From Haloplasma contractile SSD-17B (GTDB lineage: Bacteria; Bacillota_I; Bacilli_A; Haloplasmatales; Haloplasmataceae): a DNA stretch of 64,000 nucleotides. How positions within the stretch are numbered: the first letter of the stretch is position 1; each line of letters opens with the position of its first letter. Shown here in pieces: positions 26,402-35,060 of this stretch. The stretch lies in assembly GCF_000215935.2 (NCBI RefSeq), contig NZ_AFNU02000006.1, positions 124,001 to 188,000 on the forward strand, read 5' to 3'. Made by a program: the position numbers and the translations under genes. The notes below the pieces were generated by a model, which saw only the letters and a program-made list of their open reading frames with translations, searched no databases and was not told the origin of the DNA.

Positions 26402-27004
26402 ATGGGAAAAGAGTTTTCTACAGAACAATTTAAAAAACTTATTTCGTTTGCAGCGGGACTTACCAAGGTAATGTTTTTTGGAACTATAATTTTTGGGTCG
26501 TTGTTTATCATGGCAGGTATTGTGGTTCTAATTTTAGACAGGGATTGGTTTACAGTAACTGAAGCGATGATGGGATCACTAACATTTGATTTTAACTCAG
26601 CAGTTGAAATTAATGCGAGTGAATTAATTGATCAGGATATTAATCTTAAATCAGTTGTGTTAGCGACCTGTTTTTCAATACCAGTTATTTTTGGATTAGT
26701 TGCGGTAATCCTTCATTATCTAAGTCGAATCTTATCATCACTAAAAGATAACACGCCGTTCACAAACGAGAATGTAAAGAGTCTTAAAGTGATTGCATGG
26801 TCAATCATCATCAGTTCTGTTCTAGTTCCTGCGGTTGAGACATTTATATTTACAATGATTATTCACTCAACTGGTATTGAACAACTTGATTCCGTATTTA
26901 GCATAGATTTAACGGCATTATTTGTTGGGTTCTTGTTACTAATATTATCCCATATCTTTAATTATGGGACCTATCTTCAAAAAGAATACGATCAAACATT
27001 GTAG
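26402..27004 (+). CDS. DUF2975 membrane protein
   Basis: 200 residues with four membrane spans; a large outside loop after the first span and a conserved helix with LSRILSSLKDNTPFTNENVKSLK before the third, as in DUF2975 proteins. These are usually encoded just before a small XRE-type regulator, as here (11 bases apart). The pair is thought to form a membrane-linked regulatory unit, but the signal is not known. ATG 26402 has the AAGGAG site nine bases upstream; ATG 26396 is too close. Confidence 0.85.
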   Translation: MGKEFSTEQFKKLISFAAGLTKVMFFGTIIFGSLFIMAGIVVLILDRDWFTVTEAMMGSLTFDFNSAVEINASELIDQDINLKSVVLATCFSIPVIFGLVAVILHYLSRILSSLKDNTPFTNENVKSLKVIAWSIIISSVLVPAVETFIFTMIIHSTGIEQLDSVFSIDLTALFVGFLLLILSHIFNYGTYLQKEYDQTL

Positions 27005-27014
27005 GTGAACAAGT

Positions 27015-27224
27015 ATGGATATAATTGTACGACTAGATCGTGTATTGGCAGACCGTAAAATGCAACTTAAAGAATTAGCTGAGAAAGTGGAAATCAGCGT
27101 AGTAAATTTATCGAATTTAAAAACCGGAAAGGTAAAAGCGATACGATTTTCAACACTCGCAGCAATTTGTGATGTACTAGACTGTCAACCGGGTGATCTA
27201 CTTGAATATGAAAAGAATGATTAG
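27015..27224 (+). CDS. Small XRE/Cro-type transcriptional regulator (YozG-like)
   Basis: 69 residues, almost only a helix-turn-helix domain: LDRVLADRKMQLKELAEKVE, ISVVNLSNLKTGKVKAIRFS, then LAAICDVLDCQPGDLLEYE. This is the YozG-like class that accompanies DUF2975 proteins. It probably binds its own promoter region. A hairpin of GAGGCAAT/ATTGCCTC just after the stop (27232-27259) may end the transcript. Confidence 0.9.
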   Translation: MDIIVRLDRVLADRKMQLKELAEKVEISVVNLSNLKTGKVKAIRFSTLAAICDVLDCQPGDLLEYEKND

Positions 27225-27286
27225 CTACTATATGAGGCAATTTAAGGTTTATTGCCTCTGATTATTACCTATAATCTGTAAATAAG

Positions 27287-27315
27287 TTGATACTTTAAAC
27301 AATATAGTATATAAT
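27287..27315 (+). promoter_or_regulatory. SigA-type promoter with no gene behind it
   Basis: TTGATA (27287-27292) and TATAAT (27310-27315), 17 bases apart; a strong terminator follows about 55 bases later with no open frame between. Confidence 0.6.
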
Positions 27316-27321
27316 ACTTAA

Positions 27322-27406
27322 TGGATTATATGTAAGAATTAAAATAATCAGACCGTTACTCAAAACCAACACTCTAACTTACTATGATAATAAGTTAGAG
27401 TTTTTT
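27322..27406 (+). ncRNA. Candidate small RNA
   Basis: Between a well-spaced promoter (27287-27315) and an intrinsic terminator (stem CTCTAACTTA/TAAGTTAGAG, 27372-27400, six T) lie about 85 bases with no open reading frame or ribosome binding site. The preceding XRE gene has its own hairpin, so the second terminator needs another transcript to serve. I do not recognise a known RNA family. Evidence is purely structural. Confidence 0.4.
27372..27406 (+). terminator. Intrinsic terminator
   Basis: CTCTAACTTA pairs perfectly with TAAGTTAGAG; six T follow. Confidence 0.9.
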
Positions 27407-27523
27407 CTATAGACGTTTATTTTGTAACATTTTTTACGAATACAAAATAAATATAGTATGATTGAAAATACTAATAGATAGTGAGTAATTAAATGTAAAA
27501 TGAGTATAAGGAGAAGGTAAAGA

Positions 27524-28360
27524 ATGAATGATCAGTTAGAGACGATTGGAAACACACGTATTCAGCATGGTAAGGATAATGACCGTGTCTATGTGATGAG
27601 TCTAGGGATGGATGAATTAGATACGATTACTAAGGACTTAGAAAAAATTGTAGAGGAACATAACTATTCAAAAGTTATTGCAAAAGTACCTAAAGACGCA
27701 AAATCAAAATTTCGACATGCAGGATTCAAATTAGAAGCGACAATTCCTAATTTTTATAACGGAGAAATCGATGGATTATTTATGGCTAAGTACTATAATG
27801 AAAATAGAAAGAAACAAAAGGAAAAGAAAAGAGCTAATAAGGTCATCCAAACTGCAATTAATAAACCCCTTTTAGATAAAAATATAGAACTAGACGATCA
27901 TTTCAAATCTAGAATATTAAAGCCAGAAGATGCAAGTGAGATGGCTGAATTATACAAAGAGGTATTCAAGACCTACCCATTCCCAATCTTTGATGAGGAC
28001 TATTTAATTAAAACGATGAATAGTCATGTCGTTTATTTTGGAATTTGGCATGATGAGAAACTAGTTGGTCTTTCATCATGTGAAATGAATAAAGAGGCGT
28101 CAAATGTTGAAATGACTGACTTTGCAATTCTAAAAGAGTATCGTGGGAATAACTTGGCATTTTTTCTATTAAATGTTATGGAAGAACATATGAAATCTAT
28201 AGGTATCAAGACAGCATATTCAATGGCTAGATCCCAATCATTTGGTATGAACATTACATTTTCGAAGGTAGGGTACCAATATGGGGGAACGCTTATAAAC
28301 AACACTCATATTGGAGGCTCGATTGAAAGTCTTAATATCTGGTTTAAACCACTAATTTAA
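27524..28360 (+). CDS. ablB: Putative beta-lysine N6-acetyltransferase AblB
   Basis: 278 residues. The N-terminal half matches the AblB/YodP family (IGNTRIQHGKDNDRVYVMSL, YSKVIAKVPKDAKSKFRHAG, NFYNGEIDGLFMAKYY). The C-terminal half is a GNAT acetyltransferase domain (TDFAILKEYRGNNLAFFLLN as acetyl-CoA loop, GIKTAYSMARSQSFGMNITF). With lysine 2,3-aminomutase AblA it makes N-epsilon-acetyl-beta-lysine, a compatible solute of salt-stressed cells. ablA normally lies next to it but is absent from this window. Flanked by terminators, so a single-gene unit. Confidence 0.88.
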   Translation: MNDQLETIGNTRIQHGKDNDRVYVMSLGMDELDTITKDLEKIVEEHNYSKVIAKVPKDAKSKFRHAGFKLEATIPNFYNGEIDGLFMAKYYNENRKKQKEKKRANKVIQTAINKPLLDKNIELDDHFKSRILKPEDASEMAELYKEVFKTYPFPIFDEDYLIKTMNSHVVYFGIWHDEKLVGLSSCEMNKEASNVEMTDFAILKEYRGNNLAFFLLNVMEEHMKSIGIKTAYSMARSQSFGMNITFSKVGYQYGGTLINNTHIGGSIESLNIWFKPLI

Positions 28361-28376
28361 ATGAATAAATAAAGAT

Positions 28377-28414
28377 AAGTTCACATTTATTTAGTAAAAG
28401 TGTGAACTTTTTTT
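28377..28414 (+). terminator. Intrinsic terminator after ablB
   Basis: AAGTTCACA(TTT) pairs with (AAAG)TGTGAACTT, followed by T run. Confidence 0.9.
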
Positions 28415-28434
28415 ATGAAAATGATTCCGTATAC

Positions 28435-28492
28435 TTGACTCTAAATCATAATAGAATTATACTAGACTATATAGTCTAGACCAACTAGTCTA
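28435..28492 (+). promoter_or_regulatory. Promoter with tandem palindromes (TetR-type operator)
   Basis: TTGACT (28435-28440) and TATACT (28458-28463), 17 bases apart. The -10 overlaps a perfect 18-base palindrome CTAGACTATATAGTCTAG (28462-28479). A second, imperfect copy TAGAC-N6-GTCTA follows, sharing its left arm. This is the layout of a repressor site; the TetR gene at the end of the cluster is the obvious candidate. Confidence 0.65.
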
Positions 28493-28514
28493 TAAAATGA
28501 TTGGAGGGATTTTT

Positions 28515-29369
28515 ATGTTTAAGGTAAACAATCTAACGTTTAAATATCCTAAGAATAAATCGAATACAATTAATGGCATCTCGTTTGAGATCAAGGAGGG
28601 TGAAATCTTTGGTCTTTTGGGTCCTAGTGGAGTTGGAAAGAGTACAACACAAAAGATACTAACTAAACTGTTAATCAACTATGACGGAGAAGTGTTTTAC
28701 AGAGGGAAAAAATTACATGATTATGGTAAAGATTTCTATCAGGAAATTGGTGTTGGGTTTGAAATGCCAGTTCACTTTTCGAAACTGACGGCACAAGAAA
28801 ATCTTAATTTTTTTAAAAAATTATACAAATCTCAGGCAGATACAGAGGCACTTTTAAAACGTGTAGGTCTTTATGAACATAAGCATAAACAAGTGCAGGA
28901 ATATTCAAAAGGAATGAAAGTACGATTAAACTTCGTGAGGGCACTACTAAATAATCCTAAAATCTTATTTCTAGATGAACCGACGAATGGATTAGACCCT
29001 AAAAATGCACGGATTCTAAAAGATATCGTTAAAGAATACAAAGAAAATGGTGGAACAGTACTTTTAACAACCCACCTAATGAATGATGTCGATGAACTAT
29101 GTGACCGTGTAGCCTTTATGGCGAATGGTAAAATAACAGAAATCGATTCTCCTAAAAACCTAAAATTAAAGCATGGGAAACGAGCAGTAGAAGTCGAATA
29201 TACGGATGAAGCATCTGTTTTAACGTACACAGCTGATCTCGATAAAATAAAAACAGATCAAAAGTTTCTAGATGTTATTAAGACAAAGGACATTGTGACG
29301 ATTCATAGTAAAGAAACAACCCTAGATGATATATTCATCAAATTAACAGGAGTTGAGATTGATGAATAA
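28515..29369 (+). CDS. ABC transporter ATP-binding protein
   Basis: 284 residues. Walker A GLLGPSGVGKSTTQ (about residues 35-48), signature YSKGMKVRLNFVRALL, Walker B ILFLDEPTNGLDP, and the switch His in LLTTHLMND. The C-terminal 80 residues, with LDDIFIKLTG at the end, are typical of drug or lipid exporters of the ABC-2 class. GGAGG lies seven bases before ATG 28515. First gene of an exporter operon with two permeases; probably repressed by the TetR protein through the palindrome upstream. Confidence 0.92.
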   Translation: MFKVNNLTFKYPKNKSNTINGISFEIKEGEIFGLLGPSGVGKSTTQKILTKLLINYDGEVFYRGKKLHDYGKDFYQEIGVGFEMPVHFSKLTAQENLNFFKKLYKSQADTEALLKRVGLYEHKHKQVQEYSKGMKVRLNFVRALLNNPKILFLDEPTNGLDPKNARILKDIVKEYKENGGTVLLTTHLMNDVDELCDRVAFMANGKITEIDSPKNLKLKHGKRAVEVEYTDEASVLTYTADLDKIKTDQKFLDVIKTKDIVTIHSKETTLDDIFIKLTGVEIDE

Positions 29370-30090
29370 CTTGCGATCATTATACGTCTTTGAACTAATA
29401 CGTATGAAGAAATACAATATTCTAGGGGCAAGTTTACTTACATCATTCATCTTTATTGCAGTATTACATTTTAGTGGTGTAGAAGACATTAGTCTAATAT
29501 TCCCGTTACTTATTTTTCTAGATGTAACCGTGATGTCAATGCTATTAATTGGCGTGACAATGTTTTTTGAAAAACAAGAAGGTACGTTAAAAACAATGTT
29601 AGTATCTCCTATAGGTAAGTCAGAGTACATCATCTCAAAGGTTCTTAGCAATGTAACGATTAATCTCTTAACTTTATACACTTTATATGGATACTCTGTT
29701 CTATTTAAAGAACTTGAGGTTAACATTCTGTTATTAACTCTTTACGTAATTCTGATTGCATCTTTTCACTCATTAATTGGAATCTACATTACATATTATA
29801 AAAAAACGTTTACTGACTTGTTGGTAGCGATCATGACCTATTCACTAGCATTAACTATTCCTGTGGTTCTCGTATATGTTGGGATTTTAAACATCGGTTT
29901 AATTGAGAAAATGATGTATCTGATTCCTACACAGGCCTCCATGCTTTTAATGATTAGTGTAACGCCACAGTCATTTGAAGTATGGGAATTAATCATTTCG
30001 TTAAGTTACCTGATAATAGGTGGAGGATTACTATATTATATTGTGTTCAGAAAATTTGATGACTTTGCCGTAAGGGAGAGTGGTGTTTAA
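29362..30090 (+). CDS. ABC-2 type exporter permease 1
   Basis: 242 residues with six membrane spans. FFEKQEGTLKTMLVSPIGKSEYIISK is interrupted here only for length: the part EGTLKTMLVSPIGKSEYI (about 75-92) is the conserved amphipathic region of fluoroquinolone- and multidrug-type ABC-2 permeases. ATG 29362 overlaps the end of the ATPase gene by eight bases and follows AGGAG by nine. It pairs with permease 2 to form the membrane pore. Substrate unknown. Confidence 0.85.
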   Translation: MNNLRSLYVFELIRMKKYNILGASLLTSFIFIAVLHFSGVEDISLIFPLLIFLDVTVMSMLLIGVTMFFEKQEGTLKTMLVSPIGKSEYIISKVLSNVTINLLTLYTLYGYSVLFKELEVNILLLTLYVILIASFHSLIGIYITYYKKTFTDLLVAIMTYSLALTIPVVLVYVGILNIGLIEKMMYLIPTQASMLLMISVTPQSFEVWELIISLSYLIIGGGLLYYIVFRKFDDFAVRESGV

Positions 30091-30091
30091 G

Positions 30092-30823
30092 ATGTATACT
30101 GAGTTTATAAAAAATGAATTTAAAAAATGGCTACGGGATCCACTAATGAAGTTTATGTTGTTCTATCCAATAGTGTTTGGTGTAATCGGACGATATGTAC
30201 TACCGGCCATCGAGGATTATAATGACTATTTTATAATAGATGCATACAAAGACTTAATTGTTGTTATACTAGCGCTTCTGATACCTTTGATTTATGGAGC
30301 GCTTACCGGCTTCTCTATATTAGATGATCGTGACGATGATAGTTTAGTATCTATTAAAGTGACGCCATTAAGTATTCACCAATTTTTATCATTTCGTTTT
30401 GGGATGGTAACTGTATTATCATTTTTATCAACTAGTTTTGTTATGTGGTTTTCAGATATAGGTGTAAATGATATGGGAATAGGGAACATCCTGTTAATAT
30501 CGCTTCTTGCATCGCTATCAGCTATGATGACAGGAATGTTAATCAACGCATTTGCTAGTAATAAGATTGAAGGATTTGCTGTTATGAAGGGAACAGGGGT
30601 CATTCTAGTATTTCCAATCGTATCTTTGTTCTTTAAAGATAGTAAAGAAATGATTTTCTCGTTTGCACCAGGTTACTGGCCTGCAAAAGCAATTAGTAGT
30701 TTGATAAAAGGAGACGATGCACTATACCTTAACTATACGGTTTATATGTTTGTTGGATTCGTCTATATCATCTTTTTAAACTGGATAGTATACAAGTTAT
30801 TCTTGAGACGAATTAAACAATAA
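30092..30823 (+). CDS. ABC-2 type exporter permease 2
   Basis: 243 residues with six membrane spans. The N-terminus FIKNEFKKWLRDPLMKFMLF is typical of ABC-2 permeases, and LDDRDDDSLVSIKVTPLSIH is the conserved loop corresponding to that of permease 1. ATG 30092 lies just after the stop of permease 1; GTG 30080 would sit on the ribosome binding site. Terminator follows, so the TetR gene has its own promoter. Confidence 0.85.
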   Translation: MYTEFIKNEFKKWLRDPLMKFMLFYPIVFGVIGRYVLPAIEDYNDYFIIDAYKDLIVVILALLIPLIYGALTGFSILDDRDDDSLVSIKVTPLSIHQFLSFRFGMVTVLSFLSTSFVMWFSDIGVNDMGIGNILLISLLASLSAMMTGMLINAFASNKIEGFAVMKGTGVILVFPIVSLFFKDSKEMIFSFAPGYWPAKAISSLIKGDDALYLNYTVYMFVGFVYIIFLNWIVYKLFLRRIKQ

Positions 30824-30838
30824 GATAAAATTAATAAA

Positions 30839-30872
30839 GGACAAGTGGAACGAACTTGTCCTCTTATTTTTT
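30839..30872 (+). terminator. Intrinsic terminator after the exporter operon
   Basis: GGACAAGT pairs with ACTTGTCC; T-rich tail. Confidence 0.85.
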
Positions 30873-30966
30873 AATAATAATAATGAGTGAATATAGTGTA
30901 GAATATAAATAATAAAGATAATGCATTACATAAGATTTTGAATTTACATCTATGAGGTGAATTAAA

Positions 30967-31590
30967 ATGAATGATAAAAATAAAACGTTTGAGAAAAAAG
31001 AACAATTGATTCGTGCTGCTATATTAGAATTTGGTAACAAGGGATACGACCATGCATCCCTAAATAGTATTCTAAAAGAAGCGGGAATCAGTAAAGGAAC
31101 CTTTTACTACCATTTTAAAAGTAAAGAGGAGCTATATATTGATTTAGTATTTACACTTGCTGAGAAAAAGAAACAATTTTTTAATGACCATTTAGACGTT
31201 AATATATTAGGAAAAGACTTGTTTACCATTTTAGAAGTAATGATTGAGCTTGGTTTAAGGTTCGCAAGTGAAATTCCGTATGTAACTAAATTTTCACTAA
31301 AGTTTATAGAGGATAATAATAGTGAGATTTACCATAAGATTATAGATAAGATGGGTATAGAATCAACTACTTACATGGATCAACTCATAGAACGAGCGTA
31401 TGAAAAAGGAGAAATTAAACATGAGTTTCCAATTGAATTTGTCAAAAAGATTATTACACATTTGTTTGTTAACATAATAGAAATAGGAGAAATTAATACG
31501 ATCGAGGATTATAAACATATTGCAGGTTACCTAATTAATTTTATAAAAAGTGGACTCGCAAATGAGGAGCATAAAAAGAAGATAAACTAG
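30967..31590 (+). CDS. TetR/AcrR family transcriptional regulator
   Basis: 207 residues. Helix-turn-helix at about residues 15-60: KEQLIRAAILEFGNKGYDHA, then LKEAGISKGTFYYHFKSKEE, the standard TetR signature. The C-terminal ligand domain is divergent. Its position behind the ABC exporter and the TetR-type palindromes at the exporter promoter suggest it represses the exporter until a substrate binds. No copy of that palindrome is found before its own start, so it may not regulate itself. GAGGTGA precedes the ATG. Confidence 0.9.
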   Translation: MNDKNKTFEKKEQLIRAAILEFGNKGYDHASLNSILKEAGISKGTFYYHFKSKEELYIDLVFTLAEKKKQFFNDHLDVNILGKDLFTILEVMIELGLRFASEIPYVTKFSLKFIEDNNSEIYHKIIDKMGIESTTYMDQLIERAYEKGEIKHEFPIEFVKKIITHLFVNIIEIGEINTIEDYKHIAGYLINFIKSGLANEEHKKKIN

Positions 31591-31750
31591 CTATTTTTAG
31601 GATCAACTTATGTAAGTTTTGATTAACATTGTAATTGATTATTAAAAAGAAACTTAATTAGACAGATTACTATTTAATCTAATGAAACGTCTTGTATATC
31701 ATTACTAAATGCATTACAATCTAATAGATAGAACTTGATGGAGGTATTAT

Positions 31751-32434
31751 ATGAAGGTATTAGATTACATTAAAAACGAAAAAATTGCTTACTATAAATG
31801 GCTTCATTTTCTAGTTGGTTTAACAATTGCATTATTTCTTATCGCTACAGCAGCTAAATTTACACTCAATTTTAAGCCATTATATTATTTTGATATCGAT
31901 TACCTAAACATTACGCAGTACACAGATTTAACTAAAGATCAAATAATAGAGAATTATGATGTCCTCATTGATTATCTAAGAACAAGTTATAAAGGTGAGC
32001 TAGAGTTTCCTTCGTTGAAAATGTCGGAACAAGGTAAAATTCATTTCGAAGATGTAAAAGCAATATTCATTAAGATTGATTACTTAATAGGGATTACGCT
32101 TATACTTAGCATAATGGGAAGTTACTTCTTAACAAAAAATAAGGTTCTGGATTATTTAAAATGGAGTGCTATGTTTTTAATCGGATTACCGGTTGCACTA
32201 GCGTTTCCATTCGCACTCGACTTTAATGCGACCTTTAATAAGTTTCATGAACTATTTTTTACAAATGACTATTGGTTGTTTAACCCAAAAACGGACCCAG
32301 TAATCAATATTTTACCACAGACATTCTTTATGCATGCAGCGATTCTAATTCTTGTCATACTATCAATTGAAAGTTTTATACTATATAGACTTTATTTACA
32401 TTTTCAAATGAAATTATATCAAAAGATGAAGTAA
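31751..32434 (+). CDS. TIGR01906 (DUF1461) family membrane protein
   Basis: 227 residues, four to five membrane spans. Family hallmarks are the first span followed by an outside segment with YYFDIDYLNITQYTDLTKDQ and NYDVLIDYL, the motif GKIHFEDVKAIF before the second span, and FHELFFTNDYWLFNPKTDPV later. Relatives in Lactobacillales are linked to lipoprotein intramolecular transacylation (Lit) in some cases. I cannot decide whether this protein has that activity. Single gene with terminator. Confidence 0.85.
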   Translation: MKVLDYIKNEKIAYYKWLHFLVGLTIALFLIATAAKFTLNFKPLYYFDIDYLNITQYTDLTKDQIIENYDVLIDYLRTSYKGELEFPSLKMSEQGKIHFEDVKAIFIKIDYLIGITLILSIMGSYFLTKNKVLDYLKWSAMFLIGLPVALAFPFALDFNATFNKFHELFFTNDYWLFNPKTDPVINILPQTFFMHAAILILVILSIESFILYRLYLHFQMKLYQKMK

Positions 32435-32444
32435 ACATACTATT

Positions 32445-32485
32445 AAAAGAGTGGATTTCTACTAAGAGATTCACTCTTTTATTTT
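32445..32485 (+). terminator. Intrinsic terminator after the TIGR01906 gene
   Basis: AAAAGAGTG(GAT) pairs with (ATT)CACTCTTTT. Confidence 0.8.
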
Positions 32486-32617
32486 ATCTGCTCGATTATA
32501 AAATTGAATTAATTGATAATAATATAGATAGATTAAAAGAATTAAAATAGACTATATTTAAATAGATATTGAGGATTAATTTATAAAAATAATAAGTCTT
32601 AGAAGGAGTCAGATAAT

Positions 32618-32947
32618 ATGAACTATACACGATTAAATTCTCTAGTAAAAAACATTAAAATTGGTGATGGAGAAGGAATTAGTGAGCATATACAAAAACG
32701 ATCAAATGAAAGACTAAATCGTTATTTTGATATAAGAGAAGATGAAATTACGAAAATTAAAACCAAAAAAGCAATTGAACGAGAAAAGGGAAGACAACTA
32801 TTTTTAGAAACAAACGAGGCATTATCTGTAATTACTTCTAGTGTTTATCGTTTGTCTAAGAAGAACGTAGGATGGTTTTTCATGGCAGGAAGCATAAGCA
32901 CATTGATGGTAGAACAATATGTAAAAAGGAAATTAGGTCAGGACTAG
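32618..32947 (+). CDS. Uncharacterised small protein
   Basis: 109 residues, mostly basic and helical (IQKRSNERLNRYFDIREDEI, TKIKTKKAIEREKGRQLFLE), with a weak hydrophobic stretch near the end (VGWFFMAGSISTLMVEQYV). AAGGAG precedes the ATG. I recognise no family. It precedes a gene of similar layout (soluble helical start, hydrophobic end region), and the two may be distant relatives or partners. Confidence 0.5.
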   Translation: MNYTRLNSLVKNIKIGDGEGISEHIQKRSNERLNRYFDIREDEITKIKTKKAIEREKGRQLFLETNEALSVITSSVYRLSKKNVGWFFMAGSISTLMVEQYVKRKLGQD

Positions 32948-33046
32948 ATGTTTAGTAAAGCGATACCAATAATTGTATTCATAGCTTAATGTGATTATTG
33001 GAAAACTAATAGAGGATAAATCATAAAATTGAAAAGGAGAATGAGT

Positions 33047-33472
33047 ATGGAACGACTTGAAGAAATTCAGCCTAATACAGATGAGTTACGTTATTTTTTA
33101 AACATAACAGAGGAAGAACTAGAATATTTTAAGAATTTAAGTCGCGAAGAGTTATCTGAAGAAATCATAGAGTTAAACAATGAAATGAGTATTGAGGACT
33201 TGATGGAAATGAAAGCCGCCGGGTCTGTGGTTCTTAGTTCTTTAATGGGACTAAATTCAAATAAAAGAAAATGGCATCTAATTAGCGGATTAATAGGACT
33301 GTCATCATTAAGTTATCATATAACTGGGTGGTGCCCTTATGAGAAATTTTTAAAGCGTCTAGGGTTAAGAACCGAAGAAAAAATTAGTGATGAAATAGCA
33401 GTGTTAAAATATTTGCGTGGAGACTTTGATGATTTGGCTCGAGAAATCTCTGTGGAAATAGGCAGAAGTTAA
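33047..33472 (+). CDS. Protein with DUF2892-like membrane segment
   Basis: 141 residues. An acidic helical start (TEEELEYFKNLSREELSEEI) is followed by a hydrophobic part LISGLIGLSSLSYHITGWCP and YEKFLKRLGLRTEEK, which resembles the DUF2892/YgaP C-terminal membrane module (G-x-T-G-x-C-P-x-Y-x-x-L-G-x-x-T). A helical tail ends the protein. ATG 33047 follows AAGGAGA by six bases; upstream TTG/ATG choices lie on that site. Function unknown. Confidence 0.55.
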   Translation: MERLEEIQPNTDELRYFLNITEEELEYFKNLSREELSEEIIELNNEMSIEDLMEMKAAGSVVLSSLMGLNSNKRKWHLISGLIGLSSLSYHITGWCPYEKFLKRLGLRTEEKISDEIAVLKYLRGDFDDLAREISVEIGRS

Positions 33473-33499
33473 CGAATAAAATAAAGTATATAACTAAAA

Positions 33500-33536
33500 G
33501 GACACATTCAAAACTTATTGAATGTGTCTTTTTTAA
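33500..33536 (+). terminator. Intrinsic terminator
   Basis: GGACACATTCAA pairs with TTGAATGTGTC(T), followed by T run. Confidence 0.9.
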
Positions 33537-33937
33537 CGTGAAAGATCAATTTTATACGTACTTAGTTATAAAGGGGACATAACAGTTAATATAATTAAAT
33601 GGACGAAATTAATCAAGCATAATGCTAAAAATATAGCCTAAATCATCAGTTAGTTTTGTGTATTTATTAAAAAGAATAGGTTGTTTAAACTATCTAGCTG
33701 CAATATCAATATGAGTTAATGCTATTTCTACATCTAATGTGAATTAATGTGGCTAGACTCATGAACAATATTCTCCCTTAATTTAAACAGGAAGTAGTTG
33801 TGTTTTTATAAATTTTAAAACTAATTCTATCATATTTAATAAAATTGAGAACATTATATGATTACTTTTTTAAATTTTATTAAGTAGTTGCATAATTATG
33901 GTAATTAATTACAATAATAGTAATTAGTACTTCTTTT
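33537..33937. other. Intergenic region without recognised gene
   Basis: 400 AT-rich bases between the terminator at 33500 and the promoter of the zinc operon. No open frame with a ribosome binding site; nothing recognised. Confidence 0.4.
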
Positions 33938-33966
33938 TGCAAATCATTTGCATTTGCAACTAATAT
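33937..33966 (+). promoter_or_regulatory. Promoter and Zur-type operator of the zinc uptake operon
   Basis: The perfect 7-1-7 palindrome TGCAAATCATTTGCA (33938-33952) lies over the -35 TTGCAA (33937-33942); TAATAT (33961-33966) is the -10 with 18 bases between. Fur-family regulators bind 7-1-7 palindromes. Since the operon itself encodes a Fur-family protein, this is the expected place for zinc-dependent autorepression. The sequence differs from the Fur-like boxes at 3214 and 24401. Confidence 0.65.
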
Positions 33967-34022
33967 AGTGCATAATATGTAAAGTAGAAAACAAATAAAA
34001 TTATTTTATGGAGGATTATAAA

Positions 34023-35060
34023 ATGAAACGAACTAATAAATTAATAATGTTGCTAGTAGTTGCAATGCTTACAATTACGCTTGCTGGGTGTAACAATACG
34101 AAAGATGGAGAAGGTAAAATTAAAGTTGTCACGACGCTTTTTCCGCACTATGATTTCACTAAACAAATAGCCAAAGATAAAGTAGATGTTGAACTGATCT
34201 TACCACCTGGTGTTGAAGCGCATAGTTTTCAACCAACACCTAAACAGGTAGTAAACATCTATCAAGCGGATCTGTTTGTTTACACAGGAGATTTTATGGA
34301 GATATGGGTGCATAGTGTAGAAGAAAGTAAAAATGCACAGTCATTATTAATAATAGATGCAAGTAAAGGTGTCTTGCTAACAGACCACGAAGGACATGAT
34401 CACGCTCATGAAGATGATAATCATACTGAAGAAGACCATCACGATGAAGAAGAACATCATGACGAAGAAGAACACCATGATGAAGAGGAGTCTGTAGATA
34501 CAGATAATCATATTGACGAAAATGTTGACCCGCATTATTGGACGGATCCATTGAATGCAAAAATCATGGTAGATAACATTTTAGAAGGGTTAATTGAAGT
34601 TGATCCTGAGAATGCTGACTTTTATCGTGAGAATGCACGGCAGTACAAAGCATCACTAGATGACTTACATCAAGAAATTTCACATGTAGTTTCTCATACT
34701 ACACATGATACGATTATCTATGCAGGACATTTTGCATTCGGTTATTTTGTTGATCGTTATTCCTTACATCATGAATCACCATATACGAACTTTTCACCAA
34801 ACACCCCACCATCTATAACTCAATATCAAAAAATAATTGAAACCGTTAGTCAGGAAGGGCAAACACATATATACTTTGAAGAAAACATCGATCCTGCTGT
34901 TGCAAATAAAATAGCAGAAGAAACGAATACCGATACACTACTCTTACATGCCTTACACAATATATCGAAAGAAGACCTAACTAACGGTGAAACTTATATA
35001 TCATTGATGGAAAAAAATATAGAGAATTTAAAATTAGGGCTTGGTTATAATGAAGAATAA
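34023..35060 (+). CDS. znuA: Zinc ABC transporter substrate-binding lipoprotein ZnuA/AdcA
   Basis: 345 residues. Signal sequence with lipobox ITLAGC (Cys near residue 22). The cluster A-I fold shows VVTTLFPHYDFTKQIAKDKV, the metal His in PPGVEAHSFQPTPKQV, a His/Asp/Glu-rich loop (about residues 122-170) and DPHYWTDPLNAKIMVDNILE. The loop includes three copies of HHDEEE and marks zinc, rather than manganese, specificity. ATG 34023 follows GGAGG; the ATG at 34008 overlaps that site. First gene of znuACB-zur. Confidence 0.92.
   Translation: MKRTNKLIMLLVVAMLTITLAGCNNTKDGEGKIKVVTTLFPHYDFTKQIAKDKVDVELILPPGVEAHSFQPTPKQVVNIYQADLFVYTGDFMEIWVHSVEESKNAQSLLIIDASKGVLLTDHEGHDHAHEDDNHTEEDHHDEEEHHDEEEHHDEEESVDTDNHIDENVDPHYWTDPLNAKIMVDNILEGLIEVDPENADFYRENARQYKASLDDLHQEISHVVSHTTHDTIIYAGHFAFGYFVDRYSLHHESPYTNFSPNTPPSITQYQKIIETVSQEGQTHIYFEENIDPAVANKIAEETNTDTLLLHALHNISKEDLTNGETYISLMEKNIENLKLGLGYNEE
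34437..34490 (+). repeat. In-frame 18-base tandem repeat in znuA
   Basis: Three copies of an 18-base unit encoding HHDEEE in the His-rich loop; synonymous differences between the copies show it is not a very recent duplication. Confidence 0.7.
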
